Origin: CAZVQX01 sp964629735
GTDB lineage: Bacteria > Bacillota_I > Bacilli_A > RF39 > UBA660
NCBI GenBank assembly: GCA_964629735.1
Contig: CAZVQX010000007.1
Span: 1-43,266 of the forward strand
DNA: 43,266 nucleotides
Direction of reading: 5' to 3'
Both the position numbers and the translations under genes were made by a program. Shown here piece by piece: positions 22,835-30,442 of the stretch; the first letter of the stretch is position 1; the number at the start of each line of letters is the position of its first letter. The notes below the pieces were generated by a model. It saw nothing but the letters and a program-made list of their open reading frames with translations, was not told the DNA's origin and did no database searches.

Positions 22835-23563
22835 ATGAAGCATGAGATAATTTTCTTTTATTTTAAAAAATATTATAAATATATAATTTCCATTTTTGTT
22901 TTTATATTAATTTTATTTATGTATTCGAAGTTTGATAAAAAAACAGAAGCAAAAGACGAAAATAGTTTATTAGTTCAAGAAGAAAAAGTAGATAAGCCTA
23001 AAGTTGAAGAAAAATATATTGTTGTTGATATAAAAGGTGCTGTTAAAAATCCTGGTGCTTATAAAGTTTTAAAAGGAAAACGAGTTTATGATATTATAAC
23101 AACTAGTGGTGGTTTAAATAATAATGCTGATACGAGTTTAATTAATTTGAGTAAAAAATTATTTGATGAAATGATAATTGTTGTTCATACAAAAGAAGAA
23201 GTGAAAAAAGCAATAAAAAAAGAACCATATATTATTTATTTGGATAAAGATTGTGTCTGCCCTGATGTATATAACGATGCTTGTATAGTTGATAATTCTA
23301 AAAACAATCCCTCTAGTAAGAGCGATTCTCACAAAAATGATTTAGAAAATAGTGAATCAAACGAAAATAATCTAAAAAAAATCTCACTTAATTTAGCCAC
23401 GCTTGACGAATTAATGACTTTACCAGGCATTGGTGAAGCAAAGGCCAAAAGTATTATAGAATATCGCGAGCAAAGTGGATTTAAAGAAATAACTGATCTA
23501 TTAAATGTAAAAGGAATAGGTGAAGCTGTTTTTGAAAAACTTAAATCACTTATTTCAATTTAA
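22835..23563 (+). CDS. comEA: ComEA-like competence DNA receptor
   Basis: A 242-residue protein: one N-terminal membrane anchor (~14-31), a SLBB-type domain (~60-125; IVVDIKGAVKNPGAYKV, then TTSGGLNNNAD), a polar Asn/Ser-rich linker (~150-180) and a C-terminal pair of helix-hairpin-helix motifs (LMTLPGIGEAKAKSIIEYRE, LLNVKGIGEAVFEKL). ComEA binds incoming double-stranded DNA outside the membrane and hands it to ComEC. A Cys-rich stretch (CVCPDVYNDAC) in the linker is unusual. AGAGGTG precedes ATG. comEC starts within its last 44 bases. Confidence 0.93.
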   Translation: MKHEIIFFYFKKYYKYIISIFVFILILFMYSKFDKKTEAKDENSLLVQEEKVDKPKVEEKYIVVDIKGAVKNPGAYKVLKGKRVYDIITTSGGLNNNADTSLINLSKKLFDEMIIVVHTKEEVKKAIKKEPYIIYLDKDCVCPDVYNDACIVDNSKNNPSSKSDSHKNDLENSESNENNLKKISLNLATLDELMTLPGIGEAKAKSIIEYREQSGFKEITDLLNVKGIGEAVFEKLKSLISI

Positions 23564-25661
23564 AACTCTTGTTTTTATTTTTATTATAATAACTTTTTTT
23601 AGAGCTCATTATATTACAACTAATAAAATATATTATTCTAAATATAATGGTACTGAAAATCAAATACAAGGTTATATTTTAAATTATCAAATTAATGGTA
23701 ATCATTTACAGTTGTTAATAAAAGGTCAAGAAAAAATAATTGTTAATTATTTTTTTAAAATCGAAGATGAACTAATAGATTTTAAAACCAAATATAAAAT
23801 AGGTGATTATATTATAAGTTATGGTGAGTTTATAAAGCCATCACCTAATAGAACTTTTAATTTATTTAATTATCAAAACTATTTGTTAAGTAAAAAAATT
23901 TATTGGCTATATAATGCTGAAACAATTGAAATAATCAATAAAAACAATAAGCTTTTATATTTATTTAAACAAAAAATTATAAATCAAATAGAAAAATCCG
24001 AACTAAGTCAAGGGTATATAAAGGCATTTATTTTAGCTGATAAAAACTATTTAAACGAAGAAATTATAAATACTTATCAAAATAACGGGACAAGTCATTT
24101 ATTAGCAGTTTCGGGTAGCCATGTATCCTTTTTAATATTAATTATTAGAATGTTTTTAAAAAAAATTAATTTTAATAATAAAATAAATGAATATATAATA
24201 ATAATTATTTTACTTTTTTACTTATTTATTACAATGGCACCGGCATCACTTTTAAGGGCTGTTATGTTTTATATAATAATATTTATTAGTAAAAATTATA
24301 AATTAAAAATAAAAACAAATTATTTATTATTGTTATTATGTTTATTTATTTTATGTTATAACCCATATTATATATATGATGTAGGATTTGTTTTTAGTTT
24401 TTTAATCAGTTTTTATTTAATAACTTATAGTGATTTTTTCAGTAATGATAAAAATTACTTGTTAAAACTTTTTAAAATTTCTTTTATTTCTTTTTTAGTA
24501 AGCATTCCAATATTGATTAATAATTTTTTCCAAATAAACTTTATATCACCATTAATTAACCTAATATATGTACCTTTATTTGTTTTTATTATTTTTCCTT
24601 TATCAATTGTTACTTTTTTATTTCCAATTTTGGATAAATTATTATTCACAATAATATTAATTAGTGAAAATATATCGTTGTTCTTTTCTAAGTTAAATTA
24701 TTTCATATTTTATTTTTCGAAGATCAATATTATTATAATTATAATATATTATATAATTATAACGATTGTTTTAAATAATTTAAAAATTGGTAATTTTTCA
24801 AAAATAAAATATTTGTTTTTATTATTAATTATACATTATAATATTAATTATTTTAATACTAAGCCATTTATAACTATTATTGATGTTGGGCAGGGTGATT
24901 CAATTTTAATACAACTTCCTTATAATCAAGGTAATTTATTAATTGATACAGGTGGAATTGTTCAACATCAAAAAGAAGATTGGAAAGCAGGAAATAAGAT
25001 ATATTCAATTGGAATTAATACAATTATTCCTTATATGAAATCGGTTGGGATTAAAAAATTAAATTACTTAATTTTAACTCATGGTGATTTTGACCATATC
25101 GGCGAAGGTGAAAACATTATTAATAATTTTCCAATTTATAACATAATTTTAAATAGTGGTCATATTAATAAGATGGAGGAGAGTGTAATTAATTTAGCAA
25201 ATATTAAAAAAATTAATTATTACCTTTATAATCGTGGTGAATTAATATTAGGTAATAATAAGTTTTATTTTTTAAATAAAAAGAATACTAAAAATGAGAA
25301 CGAAGATAGTCTAATTATCTATGCTAAGTTAAACAATAAGCATATCTTATTGTTAGGGGATGCTGGCAATGATACTGAAAAATATTTGTTAACAGAATAT
25401 AACTTACCACAAATGGATATATTAAAAATAGGACATCATGGTTCAAAATATAGTTCTTCTGAAGAATTTTTAAAAACAATAAATCCTCAATATTCTTTTA
25501 TATCAGTAGGTTTTAATAACCGATTTAATCATCCTCATCAAGAAGTTTTAGATAGACTTGATAAATATAATTTAAAATATGAAATGACTAGTCATAGTGG
25601 TAGTATTAAAATAATTTTAGATAATAATATAATAATAAAAAAATCACTTGTAAGCCGCTAA
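23520..25661 (+). CDS. comEC: ComEC/Rec2 DNA channel with MBL nuclease domain
   Basis: A ~713-residue protein. It has an N-terminal membrane segment, a DUF4131/OB-like region, the competence domain with many helices (NNGTSHLLAVSGSHVSFL marks its start), and a C-terminal metallo-beta-lactamase domain: DVGQGDSILIQL, LIDTGG, LTHGDFDHIGEG, LLLGDAG, GHHGSKYSS. ComEC carries single-stranded DNA through the membrane; the MBL domain is the likely strand-degrading nuclease. All metal-binding segments are intact. The chosen GTG at 23520 lies 44 bp inside comEA with AAGGA four bases upstream; TTG 23532 is possible. Any later start would cut the first helix. Overlap implies translational coupling with comEA. 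Confidence 0.93.
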   Translation: MKLFLKNLNHLFQFKTLVFIFIIITFFRAHYITTNKIYYSKYNGTENQIQGYILNYQINGNHLQLLIKGQEKIIVNYFFKIEDELIDFKTKYKIGDYIISYGEFIKPSPNRTFNLFNYQNYLLSKKIYWLYNAETIEIINKNNKLLYLFKQKIINQIEKSELSQGYIKAFILADKNYLNEEIINTYQNNGTSHLLAVSGSHVSFLILIIRMFLKKINFNNKINEYIIIIILLFYLFITMAPASLLRAVMFYIIIFISKNYKLKIKTNYLLLLLCLFILCYNPYYIYDVGFVFSFLISFYLITYSDFFSNDKNYLLKLFKISFISFLVSIPILINNFFQINFISPLINLIYVPLFVFIIFPLSIVTFLFPILDKLLFTIILISENISLFFSKLNYFIFYFSKINIIIIIIYYIIITIVLNNLKIGNFSKIKYLFLLLIIHYNINYFNTKPFITIIDVGQGDSILIQLPYNQGNLLIDTGGIVQHQKEDWKAGNKIYSIGINTIIPYMKSVGIKKLNYLILTHGDFDHIGEGENIINNFPIYNIILNSGHINKMEESVINLANIKKINYYLYNRGELILGNNKFYFLNKKNTKNENEDSLIIYAKLNNKHILLLGDAGNDTEKYLLTEYNLPQMDILKIGHHGSKYSSSEEFLKTINPQYSFISVGFNNRFNHPHQEVLDRLDKYNLKYEMTSHSGSIKIILDNNIIIKKSLVSR

Positions 25662-25676
25662 TCGCATTAGCGTTTT
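25656..25676 (+). terminator. Terminator-like hairpin at the end of comEC
   Basis: CGCTAA / TTAGCG stem with a 5-nt loop containing the stop codon, followed by TTTTA. It is weak and backed by a stronger hairpin at 25712. Confidence 0.5.
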
Positions 25677-25711
25677 ATATAGATTGGTGTTGTTTATTAC
25701 AATGCTAGAAG

Positions 25712-25740
25712 AAAACCTAATATTTAGGTTTTTTTCTTTT
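25712..25740 (+). terminator. Intrinsic terminator between comEC and dnaG
   Basis: AAAACCTAA / TTAGGTTTT stem (9 bp, 3-nt loop) followed by TTTCTTTT. It insulates dnaG-rpoD from the comE genes. Confidence 0.75.
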
Positions 25741-25878
25741 AAATATTTACTAATATTAAGTGTTAAAGTGATAATTACATTAAAAAGATAGAAAATAATG
25801 AAATTTTTAATAAAAACGCAAGAAATAAAAGGAAATTGATAAGTTTTGTCGTATATTAATAGTAGGGGAGTGTTGCTT

Positions 25879-27618
25879 ATGAATAAATTAACAAATGAAG
25901 AGATTAATAATATTCGTTCAAGTGTTAATATTGTTGATATTGTGTCATCATACATTCCTTTGACTAAAAGAGGTAAAAATTATTTTGGAGTTTGTCCATT
26001 CCATGATGATCGTGATCCTAGTTTGAGTGTATCGGAAGAAAAACAAATATATAAGTGCTTTTCTTGTGGGGCAGCTGGTAATGTTTTTAATTTTATAATG
26101 GAATATGATAATGTTCGTTTTTATGAGGCATTACAAAAAGTTGCAAGTTATAGTGGAATAGAGTTAAATATTAGTAATTTTAAACCTAAGTATAATAAAG
26201 ATACTAAATTATATGAAATATATAATGTTGCTCAAATGTTTTATCAAAACAATATTAATACCAATTACGGTGTCCAAGCACGTGATTATTTGAATAAAAG
26301 GCAATTAAAAGAAGATATTATTAAAGAATTTGGAATTGGACTTTCATTAAAAGAAAATAATATTTTAACTAATTTGTTAATTCAAAAAGGTTTTGAAGTG
26401 AATGATTTAATTAAGAGTGGAATTATTATAAGTAATGATTATGGTAATAATGACATTTTTTATAATCGAATCATGTTTCCTTTAGCTGATCCTTCCGGTC
26501 AAATTGTAGGATATAGTGGACGAGCTTACGATACTAATGAAGGACCAAAATATATTAATACAAAGGAAACACCTATTTTTAAAAAAGGTGAGTTATTGTA
26601 TAATTATCACCGTGCACGTGAAGAGTGCCGCCTTAATAATTCGGTAATTATTGTTGAAGGATTTATGGATGTAATTAGATTACATGCTAACGGGGTGAAA
26701 AATGCAGTTGCAACAATGGGAACCGCAGTAACTAAAAAACAAGCTTTATTAATTAAAAAATTAGCAAAAGAAGTTATTGTTTGCTTTGATGGTGATAGTG
26801 CAGGTGCGAAAGCGACTTTTTCCATTATTGATGAGCTACTAGATGTAGGTATAACGCCTAAAATTGTTCGACTAGATACCAATCTGGACCCGGATGATTA
26901 TATAAAAATGCACGGAATTGATAAATTTAAAGCATTAATTGATAATCCAATTAATATTATGGATTTTAAAATTTCTTATTATAAAGAAAATAAAAATTTA
27001 ACCGATCATGAAGAAATGGCCAAATATATAAATCAATTAATTAATGAATTATCCAAAATTGATGATGATATTTTACGAGAATTATCTCTGAAAAAAATAA
27101 GTGAAGAATCAAAATTAGATATTGATTTATTAAGAAATAAATTAATAGAATTGGATAATAATAATAGCAGTGAAATATCACCAAAAGTTGTTGAAACTAA
27201 TAAAAGTATTGATAAATATTTAATGGCTGAACAAAACTTACTTTATTATATGTTAAAAAGTAAAGAAGTAATAGCTATATATAATAAACAAATAACTTTT
27301 ATGCCAACCGAAAAATATCGCTATTTGGCACAAGCGATAAGTTATTTTTATAAACAAAACAAATATTTTGAATTAGCTGATTTTTTTTCAACGATTGTTG
27401 ATGATAATGAAATGATAAAAACAGTTAGTGAGATTGAAAATCTTAATTTAAAATCAGAATATACAATCGAAGAAATAGAAGACTATATTAATGTAATAAG
27501 AGAGTACCATGTTAATTATGAACAAAAAAGATTGATGGAAAAACTTAAAAATGAAACAGATGTTATGGTGAAAGCGGAAATAGCTGAACGAATTATGGAG
27601 TTGAAAGAGGGGGTATAA
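25879..27618 (+). CDS. dnaG: DNA primase
   Basis: A 579-residue primase. The CHC2 zinc-binding domain has CPFH (C39, H42) and CFSCG (C60, C63). The catalytic core includes the EGFMDV and CFDGDSAGAKAT segments of the TOPRIM fold (~257-315). The C-terminal ~150 residues form the helicase-interacting domain (starting near KYLMAEQNLLYYML). It lays RNA primers for replication with DnaB. ATG 25879 is preferred because AGGGGAG (25863-25869) is correctly spaced; an upstream in-frame codon at 25846 adds 11 residues not typical of the family. rpoD follows after one base, the classic macromolecular synthesis operon, here without rpsU. Confidence 0.96.
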   Translation: MNKLTNEEINNIRSSVNIVDIVSSYIPLTKRGKNYFGVCPFHDDRDPSLSVSEEKQIYKCFSCGAAGNVFNFIMEYDNVRFYEALQKVASYSGIELNISNFKPKYNKDTKLYEIYNVAQMFYQNNINTNYGVQARDYLNKRQLKEDIIKEFGIGLSLKENNILTNLLIQKGFEVNDLIKSGIIISNDYGNNDIFYNRIMFPLADPSGQIVGYSGRAYDTNEGPKYINTKETPIFKKGELLYNYHRAREECRLNNSVIIVEGFMDVIRLHANGVKNAVATMGTAVTKKQALLIKKLAKEVIVCFDGDSAGAKATFSIIDELLDVGITPKIVRLDTNLDPDDYIKMHGIDKFKALIDNPINIMDFKISYYKENKNLTDHEEMAKYINQLINELSKIDDDILRELSLKKISEESKLDIDLLRNKLIELDNNNSSEISPKVVETNKSIDKYLMAEQNLLYYMLKSKEVIAIYNKQITFMPTEKYRYLAQAISYFYKQNKYFELADFFSTIVDDNEMIKTVSEIENLNLKSEYTIEEIEDYINVIREYHVNYEQKRLMEKLKNETDVMVKAEIAERIMELKEGV

Positions 27619-27619
27619 T

Positions 27620-28702
27620 ATGATTAACGAAATTAAAACATTTGAAGAAAGAAAAGAAGCATTAGTTAAACTAGGTTTAGAAAGAGGCTATATAACTTAT
27701 GAGGAATTAGCCAAAAAATTAAAAGGATTAGAATTAGATGCTGACACCTTAGATGATTTATATAATGCATTTTCAGAAAATAAAATTAATGTTTATTCTG
27801 AGAATGAAGTTGGTGGAAAAAATCAAAATGATAAATTATTAATGGATGATGGTTTTTTAACTAAAGATTTAACTATTAATGATCCTGTCCGTATGTATTT
27901 AAAAGAAATTGGACAAATAAAACTATTAACTTATGAAGAAGAACTCGAACTTGCAGATAGAATTAATGCAGGTGATGAGGAAGCTAAAAAAACATTAGCA
28001 GAGGCTAATTTACGACTTGTTGTTAGTATTGCCAAACGTTATGTTGGGCGTGGTTTAATGTTTTTAGATTTAATTCAAGAAGGAAATATAGGTTTAATGA
28101 AAGCTGTTGATAAGTTTGATGTATCTAAAGGTTATAAATTTTCAACCTACGCTACATGGTGGATTAGACAAGCTATTACGAGGGCGATTGCAGATCAAGC
28201 GAGGACCATTAGAGTTCCAGTTCATATGGTTGAAACAATTAATAAAATGGCTCGTATTCAAAGACAATTAACACTTGAATTAAATCGTGAGCCAACAGAT
28301 GAAGAGCTTGCTGAAAAGATGAATATAACAGTTGAAAAAGTGAGGGATATATATAAAATATCTCAAGATCCGGTTAGTTTAGAAACTCCAATTGGTGACG
28401 AAGATGACACTCACTTAGGCGACTTTATTAAAGATGAACGAAATGTTAGTCCTGAAGAATATACAATAAATGAAATGTTAAAAGAAGAAATTGCAAGTGT
28501 TTTATTAACGTTAACGGAGAGGGAAGAAAAAGTAATTAGATTAAGATTTGGGTTAGAAGATGGAAAAACAAGAACTTTAGAGGAAGTTGGACAAATATTT
28601 GGTGTTACTCGTGAACGTATAAGACAAATAGAATCTAAAGCAATAAGGAAATTAAAACATCCATCACGTTCTCGTAAATTAAAAGATTTTACAATTGATT
28701 AA
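27620..28702 (+). CDS. rpoD: Primary sigma factor RpoD/SigA
   Basis: A 360-residue group 1 sigma factor of the usual Bacillota length. An N-terminal region 1.1-like segment (YITYEELAKKLKG) precedes region 1.2 (DPVRMYLKEIGQIKLLT), region 2 (DLIQEGNIGLMKAVDKFD, then KFSTYATWWIRQAITRAI) for -10 recognition and melting, region 3 and region 4 (EVGQIFGVTRERIRQIESKA) for -35 recognition. The promoters found in this window (TTGACT-17-TATTAT, extended TGnTATAAT) fit such a factor. AGAGGGGGT overlaps the end of dnaG, so translation is coupled. A terminator follows at 28721. Confidence 0.98.
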   Translation: MINEIKTFEERKEALVKLGLERGYITYEELAKKLKGLELDADTLDDLYNAFSENKINVYSENEVGGKNQNDKLLMDDGFLTKDLTINDPVRMYLKEIGQIKLLTYEEELELADRINAGDEEAKKTLAEANLRLVVSIAKRYVGRGLMFLDLIQEGNIGLMKAVDKFDVSKGYKFSTYATWWIRQAITRAIADQARTIRVPVHMVETINKMARIQRQLTLELNREPTDEELAEKMNITVEKVRDIYKISQDPVSLETPIGDEDDTHLGDFIKDERNVSPEEYTINEMLKEEIASVLLTLTEREEKVIRLRFGLEDGKTRTLEEVGQIFGVTRERIRQIESKAIRKLKHPSRSRKLKDFTID

Positions 28703-28720
28703 TAATTTAATTATATTAAG

Positions 28721-28746
28721 AGATAGTTTTTAAGCTGTCTTTTTTA
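28721..28746 (+). terminator. Intrinsic terminator after rpoD
   Basis: AGATAG / CTGTCT stem (six pairs including one G·U) with an 8-nt loop, followed by five T. Confidence 0.6.
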
Positions 28747-28876
28747 ATATTTAAAAAAATATAAAAATATGATATTATATATATATATAGTAGTGGTGAT
28801 GTGGAATATAGATAAAAGTTAATAATAAAAATGTATCTGTAATAATTTTATATTAAAGAAAGAAGGAAGTAGTTTT

Positions 28877-29611
28877 ATGAACAAAAAAATAGCATTATTA
28901 ATTTCTATTTTATTAATTTTAGTAGCTAGTATATTTATTTGTTTTAATAAAAATAAGATAAATATACCAAATGAAAATTTATCTAAACTGGCATATATAA
29001 TTATTGATATAAATCCTAGTGTAGAATTAGTTGTTGATGATAATGATATTGTTAAAGAAGTTGTTACTCTAAATAACGATGCAGATGTTGCTTTTTATGA
29101 TGTTGATTTAGTTGATAAATCATTAGATGAGGCAACAAAAGAAATAATTGATACTGCAATTGAACTTGGGTATATATTAAATGATGATAACGTTGTTAAT
29201 GTAACTGGTTATACTGAGGATGATGAGAGAAAAGAAAAGTTGGAGAAAAAAGTAGCTGTAAGTGCAAAAAAACATCTCCAAAGTAAAAATATTAATGCTA
29301 ATATTTTAGAAAATGGAGTAACCGATGATATAAAAAATAAAGCTGAGTCATATGAAGTATCACCAGGTAAAATGTTATTGGTTTCAAGAGCTTTACAATT
29401 GAATGCAGAGCTAAAAGAAGAAGAAATAGTTAATATGTCAGTTAAAGAGATTCAAGCTAAAATAAAAGAACAAGCTGTAATGAGAAGAGAAGAATTTAAA
29501 GAACAAATTCGAGAAGAAAAAAAAGAATTTAACGATTTAAAAATTGAACAAAAAGCAAAAGCAAAGGAAAATTCTCAAAAAAATAATAATATGAAACAAA
29601 ATAACAGATAA
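28877..29611 (+). CDS. RsgI-type membrane protein lacking the anti-sigma domain
   Basis: A 244-residue protein with one N-terminal membrane segment (~5-23), an extracytoplasmic RsgI middle domain (AYIIIDINPSVELVVDDNDI, then VDLVDKSLDEATKEIIDTAI) and a long charged C-terminal helix rich in Lys/Glu/Gln (EFKEQIREEKKEFNDLK). Complete RsgI proteins carry a cytoplasmic anti-sigma-I domain before the membrane segment; here only four residues precede it, and no sigI is adjacent. It is therefore more likely a cell-envelope protein with an orphan RsgI_M domain than a functional anti-sigma factor. AGAAGGAAG precedes ATG. Upstream 28747-28876 is A+T-rich leader DNA with no other supportable gene. Confidence 0.75.
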   Translation: MNKKIALLISILLILVASIFICFNKNKINIPNENLSKLAYIIIDINPSVELVVDDNDIVKEVVTLNNDADVAFYDVDLVDKSLDEATKEIIDTAIELGYILNDDNVVNVTGYTEDDERKEKLEKKVAVSAKKHLQSKNINANILENGVTDDIKNKAESYEVSPGKMLLVSRALQLNAELKEEEIVNMSVKEIQAKIKEQAVMRREEFKEQIREEKKEFNDLKIEQKAKAKENSQKNNNMKQNNR

Positions 29612-29647
29612 ATAATAAAATATACTACAGATTTAATAATAATTGAG

Positions 29648-29678
29648 AAAAAAAGATAGTTTTATACTATCTTTTTTT
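29648..29678. terminator. Bidirectional terminator between the RsgI-like and tetR genes
   Basis: Thirteen-bp stem centred on GATAGT / ACTATC with flanking A7/T7 and a TTTAT loop. It serves both convergent genes. Confidence 0.85.
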
Positions 29679-30291
29679 ATTCTAAACAAAGCATATTTTT
29701 AATTGCTTTATATAAATAAGGTTTATATTCGTCAATAGGTAATGGTTCATTTTTAATAACAGAACTAAAACATGTTGAATTAACTAATTCAATAATCATA
29801 AATAGAGTAACTTCAGGGTTCTCTATTTTAATATGATTTTCTTCAATCCCTTTTATAAATAACTTATGCAATCCGATATAATTTTTGTTAACAAGGTTTG
29901 ATATTTTGTTACTGTATAATCCGGACGAAAGTCGTTTAGATATAAATTTTAATAATAATGGATTTTCTACAAACTCATCAATAATATAGTCAATAATAAA
30001 TATAATTTGTTCACCAAAATTACTAATATAATTTTCGTGAAGTTTTTCCAAAGCGTCATGAAATAACTGATAAGACTTTCTAATAATTAAATGTTCCTGT
30101 AATTCATATTTATCTTTAAAATATAAATAAAAAGTTCCTTTTGCTACACCCGCATTATCAACAATATCTTGAATCGATGTTTTTACAATTCCTTTTTCAG
30201 TAAATAATTTAAAAGCGGTATCTAATAATTTAGCCTCTTTGTCATTTTTAAAATTATTGCTCTGGTCAATATTTTTAACATTATTATTCAT
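29677..30291 (-). CDS. TetR/AcrR family transcriptional repressor
   Basis: A 204-residue TetR-type regulator. The N-terminal helix-turn-helix (AFKLFTEKGIVKTSIQDIV, then NAGVAKGTFYLYFKDK, ~residues 26-60) is canonical; the C-terminal ligand domain is variable, as usual. It is transcribed divergently from the RND/MMPL exporter, and the intergenic region holds two near-identical palindromes at the exporter promoter and a half-degenerate copy over its own -35, so it very likely represses the exporter operon and itself. The inducer is unknown, probably a lipophilic or toxic compound moved by the exporter. GGAGGGATATA precedes ATG. Confidence 0.93.
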   Translation of the reverse strand: MNNNVKNIDQSNNFKNDKEAKLLDTAFKLFTEKGIVKTSIQDIVDNAGVAKGTFYLYFKDKYELQEHLIIRKSYQLFHDALEKLHENYISNFGEQIIFIIDYIIDEFVENPLLLKFISKRLSSGLYSNKISNLVNKNYIGLHKLFIKGIEENHIKIENPEVTLFMIIELVNSTCFSSVIKNEPLPIDEYKPYLYKAIKNMLCLE

Positions 30292-30314
30292 TATATCCCT
30301 CCAATTTAAATATA

Positions 30315-30343
30315 ATTGTACCGTAAAGAAAACTGTTAGTCAA
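30315..30343 (-). promoter_or_regulatory. tetR promoter with overlapping operator O3
   Basis: On the minus strand TTGACT (plus 30338-30343), a 17-bp spacer, then TACAAT (plus 30315-30320). The -35 overlaps a degraded operator (plus 30330-30342, AAACTGTTAGTCA, ten of thirteen bases as in O2), consistent with autoregulation. Confidence 0.7.
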
Positions 30344-30379
30344 TTATTTTGAATAATTAAATCAAAATAATTAAAAAAG

Positions 30380-30408
30380 TTGACTAATGGTCATTAATGT
30401 GTTATTAT
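30380..30408 (+). promoter_or_regulatory. Promoter of the RND/MMPL exporter operon
   Basis: -35 TTGACT (30380-30385), a 17-bp spacer and -10 TATTAT (30403-30408). It is sandwiched between operators O1 (overlapping the -35) and O2 (just after the -10). Confidence 0.8.
30381..30393 (+). promoter_or_regulatory. TetR operator O1
   Basis: TGACTAATGGTCA, an inverted repeat with TGAC/GTCA arms, overlapping the exporter -35. Its reverse complement differs from O2 at one position only. Confidence 0.72.
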
Positions 30409-30414
30409 ACTTTC

Positions 30415-30427
30415 TGACCGTTAGTCA
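30415..30427 (+). promoter_or_regulatory. TetR operator O2
   Basis: TGACCGTTAGTCA, a TGAC/GTCA palindrome beginning seven bases after the -10 and covering the start region. Binding here and at O1 would block polymerase. Confidence 0.72.
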
Positions 30428-30442
30428 ATTAGGAGGAATAGA

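Noticed and set aside
25703..25792. A 29-codon plus-strand frame starting ATGCTAGAAGAAAAC
   Set aside because: It encodes straight through a strong terminator hairpin and lacks a properly spaced ribosome site.
25644..25955. A 103-codon minus-strand frame spanning the comEC-dnaG gap
   Set aside because: It runs over the comEC end, two terminator hairpins and the dnaG start, has no ribosome site and resembles nothing.
28799..28822. A 7-codon ORF (MWNIDKS) ahead of the RsgI-like gene
   Set aside because: GTGGTG is nearby, but nothing else supports a leader peptide and short frames are common in such A+T-rich DNA.
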